Positions 42,881-51,003 of a stretch of DNA of 51,296 nucleotides are shown here, piece after piece. The notes under the pieces were generated by a model, which saw only the letters and a program-made list of their open reading frames with translations, was not told where the DNA came from and did not search any database. Position 1 is the stretch's first letter, and each line of letters starts with the position of its first letter. A program made the position numbers and the translations under genes. This DNA is from DATFMP01 sp035266845 (GTDB taxonomy: Bacteria; SAR324; JACQKK01): NCBI GenBank assembly GCA_035266845.1, contig DATFMP010000046.1, positions 1 to 51,296 on the forward strand, in the 5' to 3' direction.

Positions 42881-43126
42881 ACCGGCGTCCTCGTTTTCGG
42901 TGCAGCGATGGACTCGTGCGCTCGACCGCGTCCGGCCGCTCCGCACATTGCAGAGGCCTGGCGGTCCGCGCGCAGGGAAAGCGTCAGTCTACCATAGCGC
43001 CACAGGGCGGTCACGGCGCGGAGCCGGCCTGCAAAGCGTTGCGTGGGAGACCGGGCAGGCTACTGCACGGCGGGAACGCCCCCCGCCCCGCACACGCAGT
43101 ACCGTTCGGTAGGGGAACGAGGGCGC

Positions 43127-43888
43127 CTAAGCCCCGCGCAGGGCCAGGCGGAAGGTGCCGGGCACGCCGCTCTTCTCCTCCACCTTGAGGTAGTAGCGAA
43201 CGCCGGCCTGGAGCGGGATGGATGGACAGACCTCGTCCACGGCACCGGCCTGCGTGTCGCACTCCTGCAGGATCACGTCATAGTCCGGCGCATCGAAGAG
43301 CCGCCACAGCAGGTCGGACTGCGTGCCGGTGAGGGCGATGGTCTGCGGCCCGGAGTGGGTGGGCACGAAGCTGTAGTAGCTGGACTCGTACACGCCCACG
43401 GCGCCGGGGTGCGGCTGCCCCATGCGCAGCGGCTGGGGCTGGCCCACCTGCCCCTCGTAGTACCCCTTGCCCTCGGAGTGCGTCACGGTCACCGTGAAGC
43501 GCAGCGCCAGCACGGCGGCCGGGTGGGCCTGGGCGGCGTCCGCGCTGATCTGGAACGTGTAGTTCTCGTCCGCGCCGCTCACCAGCTCGCAGCTCCCGTT
43601 GCCGACCACGTGACAGGTCTTCTTGGGGTGCGTGATCGTGAGGCCAATGGGCGTGGGATTGTCGGAAACCACGATCAGGTACGCGCCGCGCTGGGGCGCG
43701 TACAGGCGGTACTCCGCGCTGCCCCCGGCGCCGAGGCTCTGGGCCGCGTAGGGCTGCTCCAGCGTGAGTGCGCCCGGGGCCGGGCCCGCAACCGGCCGCT
43801 CGCCGCGCCGGCAGCCCGCCAGGGCCAGCACCAGCAGCCCGCCGCCCAGCACCAGCGCCCACCACCGCCATCGCTTGCCGATGTTCAT
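43127..43888 (-). CDS. Lipoprotein with two likely disulfides
   Basis: Lipoprotein of 253 residues. The signal ends in a lipobox LALAGC with the lipidated Cys at residue 26; Arg follows at +2, which permits outer-membrane sorting. The mature part is beta-rich: YRLYAPQRGAYLIVVSDNPTPIGLTITHPKKT, YTFQISADAAQAHPAAVLALRFTVTVTHSEGKGYYEGQ, VYESSYYSFVPTHSGPQTIALTGTQSDLLWRLF, VRYYLKVEEKSGVPGTFRLAL. Repeated strands ending in such phrases resemble pre-peptidase C-terminal (PPC)-like jelly-roll domains. Cys pairs C-x7-C and C-x10-C probably form disulfides. Function unknown. It is not in an obvious operon. Confidence 0.8.
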   Translation of the reverse strand: MNIGKRWRWWALVLGGGLLVLALAGCRRGERPVAGPAPGALTLEQPYAAQSLGAGGSAEYRLYAPQRGAYLIVVSDNPTPIGLTITHPKKTCHVVGNGSCELVSGADENYTFQISADAAQAHPAAVLALRFTVTVTHSEGKGYYEGQVGQPQPLRMGQPHPGAVGVYESSYYSFVPTHSGPQTIALTGTQSDLLWRLFDAPDYDVILQECDTQAGAVDEVCPSIPLQAGVRYYLKVEEKSGVPGTFRLALRGA

Positions 43889-44117
43889 GCCTGCTCGCCT
43901 CCCCTGGAGATATACCGCACGGTCGGGAGGACCTCCCCGCCTCCATTACAGCCCATTTGCCAGGGGTCGGCAACGGCGGCCCGAGCCGCGCCAGCCGCCG
44001 CGGAAGCGGCCTTCCCGGGCGCGAAGCCGGGGCCGGACGGGTCTGCGGGGCGACCGTTGGCGGGGCAGCGTGGGGACTCCGTACGGAAATACGCGGATTG
44101 GCCCCATGCCCAAAGTA
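43889..44117. other. Left part of the gap before the M20 peptidase gene
   Basis: The 344-base gap 43889-44232 has no credible gene. Its right third holds the hairpin and REP-like repeat annotated separately. The left part should contain the lipoprotein promoter; no clear -35/-10 pair was found. Confidence 0.4.
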
Positions 44118-44150
44118 CCGGTGGCGCGGGCGTCCCGCCCGCGCCACCGG
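44118..44150. repeat. Perfect 15-bp-stem hairpin (REP-type)
   Basis: CCGGTGGCGCGGGCG (44118-44132) pairs perfectly with CGCCCGCGCCACCGG (44136-44150) around the 3-base loop TCC. GC-rich perfect palindromes of this GGCGCGGGCG type occur as dispersed elements in several phyla. It stands downstream of the M20 peptidase stop (minus strand) and 8 bases before the REP-like repeat. Confidence 0.85.
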
Positions 44151-44157
44151 GCAGCGC

Positions 44158-44194
44158 TGTCATTCCGAGCGCAACGAGGAATCCGTTGTTGCCG
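44158..44194 (+). repeat. REP-like dispersed repeat, copy 2
   Basis: Begins TGTCATTCCGAGCGCAACGA and continues GGAATCCGTTGTTG; matches the minus strand of 3605-3644. It lies between the 15-bp hairpin and the M20 peptidase stop. Confidence 0.75.
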
Positions 44195-44232
44195 AGGGGA
44201 AGGCAGATGCTTTGGCCCGCCCCCCTCAGTGC

Positions 44233-45645
44233 CTACCGCGCGTAGCGGTCGTGATGGGCAGCCAGGATGCGCACCAGGCAGCAGGTGAGCCGCGCGGCGT
44301 AGGGCACGTGCAGGAACTCGTTGGGCCCGTGCGCGTTGGAATTGGGCCCCAGCACGCCGGTGATGAGGAATTGCGCGTCCGGGAAGCGCTCGCCGATCAT
44401 GTGCATGAACGGGATCGAGCCGCCGATGCCCCAGTAGCACGCCTCCTTGCCGTAGAACTCGCGCGAGGCGGCGTCCGTGGCCTCGCCCAGCCAATCGGCC
44501 AGCGGCGGGGCGTTCCAGCCCGGCTCGCCCCCGGTGGTCACGGTCACGCGCGCGCCGAAGGGCGGGTCGGCTTCCAGCGTGCGCTTCACCGCCTCGCTGG
44601 CCGCCTTGGGGTCCAGCGTGGGCGGGATGCGCAGGGAGAGCCGCAGCGCCAGCCCTGGCAGCAGCACGTTGCCACCCTTGCCCAGCTCCGGCAGGCCCTC
44701 CTGCGCGATGGCGGCCATGGCGGGCTCCCAGGTGCTGGCCAGCAGCAGTTGCTGGGTATCGTCCCCCAGCGCCCGCACGCCCTCCAGAAAGGGGAAGTCC
44801 CCGGTCACCGCGCCGCCCAGCACCTGCGCCGTCTTGCGGGCCTGCGCGATGCGCTGCTCGGGAATCTCGACGTGCAGGGCCTCGGGCTTGAGGCGCCCCG
44901 TGGCGGGGTCTTCCAGCCGATCCAGCAGCAGCCGCACCACCTGCAGCGGGTTGGGCACCACGCCCCCGGCGATGCCCGAGTGTACGCCCTCGCGCAGCAT
45001 CTCCACGCGCAGGGTGCAGCCCACCAGCCCGCGCAGGGAGGTGGTGCTCCAGAGCTGCTCGTAGTTGCCGCAGCCGGAATCCAGGCACACCACCAGGTTC
45101 GGCTCGCCGAACTCCGCACCGTAGGCCTGCAGGTAATGCGGCAGGTCGGTGGAGCCGCTCTCCTCGGAGCACTCGATGAGGATCTTCAGCGTGGCGTGGG
45201 GCTGGCCCAGTGCCTGCAGCGCCTTCGCCGTGGCGATGGCGGCGAACACGGCGTAGCCGTCGTCCGCGGCACCGCGGCCGTAGAGCTTGTCGCCCTCGCG
45301 CACGGGCTGCCAGGGCCCCAGGTCCTCGCGCCAGCCCACCATGGGCGGCTGCTTGTCCACGTGGCCGTACATCAGCACCACCTCGGGCAGCGCGCCGGGC
45401 ACCTCGGCCAGGATCAGCGGCGTGCGCCCGCCATCCTTGAACACGCGCAGCTTGAGACCCGGCACGGCCTGGCGCTCGATCCAGCCCGTGACCAGCTCCA
45501 CCGCGCTCTGCATGTGGCCGTGCGCCTCCCACTCCTTGTCGAAGGCGGGGGACTCGTTGGGAATGCGGACGTACTCGATCAGGGCCGGCAGGATCTGCTC
45601 GTCCCAGAACGGCAGCACCTGCTGCTCGATCGCGCTGCGCTCCAT
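44233..45645 (-). CDS. M20-family metallopeptidase (dipeptidase/carboxypeptidase)
   Basis: Cytoplasmic dizinc peptidase of 470 residues from ATG 45645. Metal ligands and catalytic residues are visible: His95 and catalytic Asp97 in MYGHVDKQP, Asp128/129 in RGAADDGY, catalytic Glu161 with Glu162 in ECSEESGS, an Asp in CLDSGCG, and His in NAHGPNEFLH. The dimerisation lid domain (about 195-330) is present (LREGVHSGIAGGVVPNP). It resembles CNDP-type dipeptidases and acetylornithine deacetylase-like proteins. The substrate is not readable. Standing alone on the minus strand. Confidence 0.9.
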   Translation of the reverse strand: MERSAIEQQVLPFWDEQILPALIEYVRIPNESPAFDKEWEAHGHMQSAVELVTGWIERQAVPGLKLRVFKDGGRTPLILAEVPGALPEVVLMYGHVDKQPPMVGWREDLGPWQPVREGDKLYGRGAADDGYAVFAAIATAKALQALGQPHATLKILIECSEESGSTDLPHYLQAYGAEFGEPNLVVCLDSGCGNYEQLWSTTSLRGLVGCTLRVEMLREGVHSGIAGGVVPNPLQVVRLLLDRLEDPATGRLKPEALHVEIPEQRIAQARKTAQVLGGAVTGDFPFLEGVRALGDDTQQLLLASTWEPAMAAIAQEGLPELGKGGNVLLPGLALRLSLRIPPTLDPKAASEAVKRTLEADPPFGARVTVTTGGEPGWNAPPLADWLGEATDAASREFYGKEACYWGIGGSIPFMHMIGERFPDAQFLITGVLGPNSNAHGPNEFLHVPYAARLTCCLVRILAAHHDRYAR

Positions 45646-45856
45646 GGGCTACGGGTCTCCTTGTGGGGCTGCACTCACCCGCGCGCTCCTCGGCTGCCGC
45701 GGGTGACGCAGATTGGATGACAATGTCGGCCCCGCGAGCGCAGCACTGCCGCACGCGCCGGTCGACACGGATGTGCCGGGGGATGCGGGGGAGCCGCGGC
45801 CCCCCCGCTGACCGCCGCTAGTAGAGCGCCCGCCCAGAAGTTCAGGATGGACGCCT
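45646..45856. other. Left part of the gap before the GST gene
   Basis: The gap 45646-46022 has no credible gene. 45857-46022 is the family A repeat. In 45646-45856 no promoter or RNA could be fixed; GGGGGAGCC-GCG-GCCCCCCC near 45789-45808 is another GC hairpin. The M20 gene promoter should lie here. Confidence 0.4.
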
Positions 45857-46022
45857 CCAAGGGGGCTCCACCCCCTTGGAACCCCCGCAAGGGAGCAAGC
45901 CCCCTTGACCCCATTTGGAGGGGTGCAGGGGCCCCTCGGCCCCTGCCGGAGAGTGGAGGTGCGGAGGAGGGAGGCAGCGCCTTCCTCCTCCGCAAACCCC
46001 AATATTAAGCCTTGGCGCACCC
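45857..46022 (+). repeat. Dispersed repeat family A, copy 2 (166 bp)
   Basis: Same length and orientation as 10490-10655, and like it ends exactly at the stop codon (46023) of a minus-strand gene, here the GST. Landmarks are shared in order: CCCCCTTGGAACCCCCGC, GGGAGCAAGCCCCC, the GGGG-CC hairpin and the GCGGAGGAGGGAGGCA inverted repeat (here with one mismatch: GCGCCTTCCTCCTCCGC). Confidence 0.88.
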
Positions 46023-46715
46023 CTAGCGGCGCTCGAACTGGGCGGGGCCGAAGAGGTTCTTCTTGGCCTCGTCGCTCATGGGGCCCTGGCGGCGCTGATC
46101 CTTCAGCACCTCCATGCCACGCTGCACGGCCGGGCGCGCGCCGATGGCCTCCTGCCAGCGCTGCACGTGGGGGTACTCGCTCATCTCCACCTCGTAGCGC
46201 TTGTAGAGCAGCGTCCACGGATAGGTCATCATGTCCGCGATGGAGTAGTCGCCCGCCAGGTAGCTGCGGTCGGCCAGTTGCTTTTCCATCACGCCGTAGA
46301 GCCGCCGCACCTCCTTGGTGTAGCGGTCGATGGCGTAGGGGATGGGCTCCGGCGCGTAGCTGCGGAAGTGGTTGGCCTGCCCGAACATCGGGCCCACGCC
46401 CCCCATCTGCCACATCAGCCACTGCAGCACGTCCACCCGCTTGCGGGGGTCGCTGGGCAGGAACTGGCCGCTCTTCTCCGCCAGATAGATCAGGATCGCG
46501 CCGGATTCGAAGATGGACAGCGGCTTGCCGTCCGGCCCTTCGCTATCCACGATGGCCGGAATGCGGTTGTTGGGGCTGATGGCCAGGAACTCGGGCTTGA
46601 ACTGGTCGCCGGTCTGGATGTTGACAGGGTGCACGTTGTACGGGAGGCCGGTCTCCTCCAGCATGATGTGCACCTTGTGCCCGTTGGGGGTGGGCCAGGA
46701 ATACAGGTCGATCAT
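46023..46715 (-). CDS. Glutathione S-transferase, YfcG-like disulfide-bond oxidoreductase
   Basis: Cytoplasmic protein, 230 residues from ATG 46715. The N-terminal thioredoxin fold (MIDLYSWPTPNGHKVHIMLEETGLPYNVHPVNIQTGDQFKPEFLAISPNNRIPAIVD) carries the nu-class T-x-NG-x-K motif and the glutathione loop NNRIPAI and ESGAILIYLAEK. The C-terminal helical domain has WLMWQMGGVGPMFGQANHF, a hallmark of YfcG/YghU-type disulfide-bond reductases. An in-frame extension upstream to 46901 is rejected. The stop TAG (in CTAGG) adjoins the family A repeat. It is divergent from the FadL-like gene. Confidence 0.92.
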   Translation of the reverse strand: MIDLYSWPTPNGHKVHIMLEETGLPYNVHPVNIQTGDQFKPEFLAISPNNRIPAIVDSEGPDGKPLSIFESGAILIYLAEKSGQFLPSDPRKRVDVLQWLMWQMGGVGPMFGQANHFRSYAPEPIPYAIDRYTKEVRRLYGVMEKQLADRSYLAGDYSIADMMTYPWTLLYKRYEVEMSEYPHVQRWQEAIGARPAVQRGMEVLKDQRRQGPMSDEAKKNLFGPAQFERR

Positions 46716-47002
46716 GGTATCCGTAAGGCTGGGGTTCACGGGCGCGCGCCTCCAGCCACGCGCCGCGCTCGGAATCCTCCTGATTGGCCCAGCATACCCC
46801 ATGCGCCGCCGATTGTGGCAAGCCGATCGGGCGGGCAGGCGTGAACACCCATCCCAAGGCGCCCACTGTCCGCGTGCCCTTATTTCCTTGCCCCGCGCCA
46901 CTTGATTGCGATAGGGGGAGGTGCGGCCGCGGGGGTCGCATATCCTTGAATCGCTTGCCTTATCGTTCGGTTACGGCCCTGGCGGGTCAGCGAACTGCTG
47001 CC

Positions 47003-48421
47003 ATGAAAGCCGTGTGGGTTGCCGTTGCACTGGCCTCGCTGCTGGGCGGGCTGCTCTGGGGGCCGGGCGATGCGGCGGCGGGCCCGCTGCTGTTCCCCAA
47101 TGGCGGCGCGCTGCCGGGCGAGCTGGGCTACCTGATGGGTGGGGCGCAGGTGGCGCTGGCCAGCTCCGGAGAGAGCATTTTCTACAATCCCGCCGGGCTG
47201 GCCCTGGAGACGGGCCGGCGCGTCACGGCCGGCGGCGACCTGCTGCGGCTGCGGACGACCCAGGCCGGGGGACCGGCCACCACCACCGCGGACACGGCGC
47301 TGGACAGCGTGGCCTACGCGCAGCGCCTGGGCGAACGCCGCGGCTACCCGCGCTTCACGCTGGGGCTGGCGCTGCAATCCACCGGGCGGCGGCTGCCCAC
47401 GCAGATCGCGCAGACGCGCCAGGGCACCTCGGCCTCGCTGCCGCCGGGTTTCACGCCCCCGGGCGGCGCCACCAACATCGACACGAACTTCCCGGACGGC
47501 CTCACGCTGGCGGACACGGGCGAGGCGCGGGGCGAGCTGCGCGTGCTGGCGCCGGGCATGGGCCTGGGCATCGCCCCGGCGGACTGGCTGCGCGTGGGGC
47601 TGGCGCTGCGGGTGGAGCGCCTCGCGCTGGCCGAGCGCCTCGCGGTCACGACCACCTACAGCGCCACCGCCAGCGGCGGCAAGACGCTGGACGGCCACTC
47701 GCAGCTCGCCTGGGTGCTGGCGGGCGATGCCCTGCGCCTCACCGGCTCGGCGGGCGTGCAGATGGAGCTGACGCGCAGCCTCGTGCTGGGCATCGCCCTG
47801 GTGCTGCCCTCGCACACCCTGGACGGCTCCGGGCGCGTGCTCTACCAGCGCAGCGACACGCTGACCGTGGACACGGGCAGCCCCAGCACGGCCAGCGACG
47901 CGATCTACATCGCCCGCAGCGGGCTGCCCTTCCGGCTGGACACCCCGCGGCGGGTGCAGCTTGGCCTGGCCTTCCGCAGCGACCGCTTCCTGGTCGAGCT
48001 GGACCTGTACCGCCTCTCCAGCCAGGGGAGCTACGCCGTGCTGCCGGGCACGGAGAGCCAACCGCCCTCCAGCACCGCCTTCGCGCTGCCGGCCCTGCGC
48101 ACCTCCGGCCGGGCGGTGCTGGGCATCGCGCTGGGGATGGCCTACGCCCAGAGCGAGCGCACCTCGCTGCTGCTGTCCTTCGCCGCCGATCCCTCGCCCG
48201 TGCCGCCGGACGACCCGCTTTTCCGCAGCGTGGGCGTGACCACCGTCGGCGCGGGCGTGTACCACGTGCGGGGCGACCTCTCGCTGTCGGCCGGGCTGCT
48301 CTGGCGCGAGGCGCGCGAGCCACGCGCCCTCGATGCCCCGCCCGACGGCGGGCAGCCGGTCACCACGGCCATCGCGCTGCGCGAGCTGGACCTGCGCGTG
48401 GCCGGCTCGCTGGCCTTCTGA
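47003..48421 (+). CDS. FadL/OmpP1-like outer-membrane barrel
   Basis: Outer-membrane protein of 472 residues from ATG 47003. The signal peptide ends in GDAAA/GP. The mature start shows GAQVALASSGESIFYNPAGLALE, the FadL-type NPAG(L/M)A motif of the N-terminal hatch. Alternating hydrophobic strands follow throughout, and the chain ends in Phe (RVAGSLAF), the usual C-terminal signal for BAM insertion. FadL proteins import long-chain fatty acids or hydrophobic aromatics; the cargo here is unknown. The start has no strong ribosome site. The LRR lipoprotein begins 34 bases after the stop. An upstream in-frame extension to 46784 is Arg/Cys-rich and is rejected. Confidence 0.8.
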   Translation: MKAVWVAVALASLLGGLLWGPGDAAAGPLLFPNGGALPGELGYLMGGAQVALASSGESIFYNPAGLALETGRRVTAGGDLLRLRTTQAGGPATTTADTALDSVAYAQRLGERRGYPRFTLGLALQSTGRRLPTQIAQTRQGTSASLPPGFTPPGGATNIDTNFPDGLTLADTGEARGELRVLAPGMGLGIAPADWLRVGLALRVERLALAERLAVTTTYSATASGGKTLDGHSQLAWVLAGDALRLTGSAGVQMELTRSLVLGIALVLPSHTLDGSGRVLYQRSDTLTVDTGSPSTASDAIYIARSGLPFRLDTPRRVQLGLAFRSDRFLVELDLYRLSSQGSYAVLPGTESQPPSSTAFALPALRTSGRAVLGIALGMAYAQSERTSLLLSFAADPSPVPPDDPLFRSVGVTTVGAGVYHVRGDLSLSAGLLWREAREPRALDAPPDGGQPVTTAIALRELDLRVAGSLAF

Positions 48422-48455
48422 CCGCGGCCCGGTCCCACCCACCCGAGAGCGCCCC

Positions 48456-50633
48456 ATGGCCCTGTCGCCCACCCAGCCACTCGCCGCCCCTCGCGTCCGC
48501 CGCGGTAGCGCGCCGGCGGGGCTGCTTGCCGCGGCACTGCTGCTGGCACTGGCGCTCGCGCTGGCGCTGGGTGCGTGCGTGGCCTCACCCAGCAGCAGCA
48601 GCGGCGGCGGCACGGACAGCACCATCCTCGGTGGCTGGACGTTGCAGCCGGACGCCGCCTGCCGCGAGTCGCTGGCCTTCCTGCCCGACGGGCACTTCGT
48701 GCACGGCGTAGCGCTGACGCTGCAGGGGCAGAGCGCCCAGCGCCTGGTGGGCGGCACCGTGGGTGGGCTCGCGTTGGCCGCGGACGGCTCCCTGCAGGCC
48801 GACGTGACGCCGCAGGGCGCCATCACCGATCCGGTGGCCTACTGCGGCCAATGGGCGGGCGCCGGCCGCGGCGCGCGGCCCTTCACCGCGATCCAGCTCG
48901 CCACGGGCTACGACCCGGCGCCGCTCGCCTGGCGCGCGCTGACCCTGCCCGGAGGCGCCTTGGCCTGGGTCGGCACGGACACGACCCAGGATGCGGATCG
49001 CCTCGTGCTGGCCCGCGACGCCGACGTGCTGCACGGCTTCACGCTGGACGACGCCGTGGCGGCCGGAGCGGTCGATTCCAGCGCCGTGCTGTTCCATCGC
49101 AGGCCTGCACACCTGCCTGGCGCTTACCCGCCTTCCACCGTGACGGTGGTGAATCTGCCCCAACAGGCGTACTCGCAGCGCTCGGACGTTACGACGGCCG
49201 ACGTATCCATCGTGAGGCTGCTGTTGAGCCTGCACAGCGCGGTGGACGTGGACTTCACGCCCAGGGCCGACTGGACGGGCTACCCGCTCTGCCACCTGGT
49301 GGCGATGGATTCGCCGTCGTTCAATGCTCCGTTGAGCCCGAATCCTCTGGCCAACGTGGCCACCACGCCCGTGGTGACCCTGAACCCCGGCGATCCGGGC
49401 CAGTTTCCGCCGCTGCTTGCGACGACCGTAACCGGCGAGCCGCAGCCCGTGTACCTGCTGGCCGTGGACGTGCGCACGCCGCCGGGCGGGGGGCTCTGCC
49501 AGGTCAACGTCCGCGCGCGGCCCCTGGCGGCGCGGCTGGCCGCCGAGCACCTGCAGACCGCGGCGGCCGGAGACTTCACCGTCGCGCTCACGGGCGGGCC
49601 TGCGTTTCTGCTGGGGGTGCCGCGCGGGCAACCCACCGCGCTGCGCACCCTGCCCCTGCAGGGCAGCACGGCCCGGGCGGTCACGCGCCTGCTGGATCAG
49701 CTCGTGCAGCCGGTGGCGGACGGGACGGATACCCTCGGCCTGCAGGCGGGCGCGAGCCAGTCCGTGCAGCTCTCCGTGCAAAGCCTGGGGGGCCAGCGCT
49801 ACCTGAACGTGTTCCCCGCCGGCAGCAGCACCGCGGGCCTGGGGCCGTTCGCCGACTACGGCGAACCCGCCGCGCCGACCGCGCTGAGCGTGCCGGGCAC
49901 GGCGGCCGTGTCGCTGCCCGCCGGGGCGCAGGCGGCCTACGGCTTCACGCTGGCGGCAGCCGCGCTGGTGCGCCTGTACACGGACGGCGGCGCGGAAACC
50001 ACCGGCACGCTGCTGGACGGCCAGGGCACCCGCCTTGCCGCCGCCCGCGGCGGTGCAGCCGATGGCGCGGGCTTCCGTCTCGTCGCGTTCCTGCCGGCGG
50101 GCGGCTACCGGCTGCTCGTGCAGGCCGGCGCGCAGCCGGTCACGGGCACCCTGCACGCGGAACAGCCCGCCAGCGCCGGGCCCACCGACGGCACGCTGGA
50201 GGCCTGCCTGCGCATGGCCGGAGCCGCGGGCGCATTGGCTACCGACCTCCGCGCGGCGGACTGCGCCGGACAGGCCATCGCCTCGCTGGCCGGCATCGGC
50301 GCCTACAGCGGACTGCAGACGCTGCGCCTGGACGACACATCCGTCACGGACCTGACGCCGCTCACCGCACTGACGGAACTGGCCGCGCTCTCGCTCGGGG
50401 GCACGGCGCCCGCCGACCTGACACCCCTGGCCAGCGTGCCCCGGCTCTATCGGCTCGCCCTGCCCCGCGTGGCGCTGGGCCCCGCCGCCCTGGCCGCGCT
50501 CGAAACGCTGACCCGCCTCACCCGCCTGGACCTGCACGGGGCCACGGGCCTCTCCGCCGACGACCTCACTGCGCTCAAGGCAGCCCTGCCCGATACAACG
50601 ATCATCGCGCCGGACGGCACCGTAATGGAGTGA
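48456..50633 (+). CDS. Large lipoprotein with C-terminal leucine-rich repeats
   Basis: Lipoprotein of 725 residues from ATG 48456. The signal is a long Ala/Leu helix ending in LALGAC, with the lipidated Cys at residue 41. The following VASPSSSSGGG linker leads to a large beta-rich part (about 55-610) with no domain I can name; it contains LPGGALAWVGTDTTQDADRLVLARD and repeated segments like VSLPAGAQAAYGFTLAAAALVRLYTDG that resemble PPC-like sandwich domains. The last 100 residues form leucine-rich repeats (LAGIGAYSGLQTLRLDDTSVTDLTPLTALTELAALSLGG...LYRLALPRVALG...LTRLDLHGATGLSADDLTALKAALP), like internalin-type LRRs. It is likely co-expressed with the FadL-like barrel and may sit at the outer membrane. 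Confidence 0.82.
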   Translation: MALSPTQPLAAPRVRRGSAPAGLLAAALLLALALALALGACVASPSSSSGGGTDSTILGGWTLQPDAACRESLAFLPDGHFVHGVALTLQGQSAQRLVGGTVGGLALAADGSLQADVTPQGAITDPVAYCGQWAGAGRGARPFTAIQLATGYDPAPLAWRALTLPGGALAWVGTDTTQDADRLVLARDADVLHGFTLDDAVAAGAVDSSAVLFHRRPAHLPGAYPPSTVTVVNLPQQAYSQRSDVTTADVSIVRLLLSLHSAVDVDFTPRADWTGYPLCHLVAMDSPSFNAPLSPNPLANVATTPVVTLNPGDPGQFPPLLATTVTGEPQPVYLLAVDVRTPPGGGLCQVNVRARPLAARLAAEHLQTAAAGDFTVALTGGPAFLLGVPRGQPTALRTLPLQGSTARAVTRLLDQLVQPVADGTDTLGLQAGASQSVQLSVQSLGGQRYLNVFPAGSSTAGLGPFADYGEPAAPTALSVPGTAAVSLPAGAQAAYGFTLAAAALVRLYTDGGAETTGTLLDGQGTRLAAARGGAADGAGFRLVAFLPAGGYRLLVQAGAQPVTGTLHAEQPASAGPTDGTLEACLRMAGAAGALATDLRAADCAGQAIASLAGIGAYSGLQTLRLDDTSVTDLTPLTALTELAALSLGGTAPADLTPLASVPRLYRLALPRVALGPAALAALETLTRLTRLDLHGATGLSADDLTALKAALPDTTIIAPDGTVME

Positions 50634-50638
50634 GGGGA

Positions 50639-50661
50639 CGAGGGGAAAAGCAGACCCCTCG
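50639..50661 (+). terminator. Hairpin after the LRR lipoprotein gene
   Basis: CGAGGGG (50639-50645) pairs with CCCCTCG (50655-50661) around a 9-base loop, 5 bases after the stop. There is no T-run. Confidence 0.4.
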
Positions 50662-50727
50662 CGTGCGCTCGGGGTGACAAGTCTACAATCCCGTCTGGTT
50701 CCCCCTCCGCGAAAGTACCTTCGGAGT

Positions 50728-50801
50728 GTCGGCTCCTGGACAGATGCATCATGTGATGCATAGAATAGTGCATGATCTGATGCATCATTTCGGGAGCCGA
50801 C
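50728..50801 (+). promoter_or_regulatory. vapBC promoter and nested operators
   Basis: TGGACA (50737-50742) and TAGAAT (50761-50766), 18 bases apart, form a good sigma-70 promoter. The palindrome TGCATCATGTGATGCA (50745-50760; arms TGCATCA/TGATGCA) fills the spacer. A second near-copy TGCATGATCTGATGCA (50769-50784) lies at the expected start of transcription, 24 bases away centre to centre. An outer inverted repeat, GTCGGCTCC (50728-50736) and GGAGCCGAC (50793-50801), brackets both. The layout fits repression by a VapB/VapBC oligomer. Confidence 0.75.
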
Positions 50802-50805
50802 GGCC

Positions 50806-51003
50806 ATGCGCACCACCATCAACCTGGACGAGCAGCTTCTCGCCGAAGCCCAGCGCATCACGGGCATGAAGGAACGCACCGCCCTCATTCACGCGGGGCT
50901 GCGCGCCCTCATCGAACGCGAAAGTGCCCGCCGGCTGGCGCGGCTGGGGGGCAGCGAGCCCGACCTGCGGCCCGTGCCCCGGCGGCGGCCTGCATCCGCA
51001 TGA
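50806..51003 (+). CDS. vapB: VapB-type ribbon-helix-helix antitoxin
   Basis: Antitoxin of 65 residues. The N-terminal MRTTINLDEQLLAEAQRITG-MKERTALIHAGLRALIERESARRLARLGG is the ribbon-helix-helix pattern of the DUF2191/VapB_antitoxin family, with a disordered basic C-terminus (DLRPVPRRRPASA) that would bind the toxin. It overlaps vapC by the 4 bases ATGA (51000-51003). The operators upstream fit autoregulation. Confidence 0.92.
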   Translation: MRTTINLDEQLLAEAQRITGMKERTALIHAGLRALIERESARRLARLGGSEPDLRPVPRRRPASA

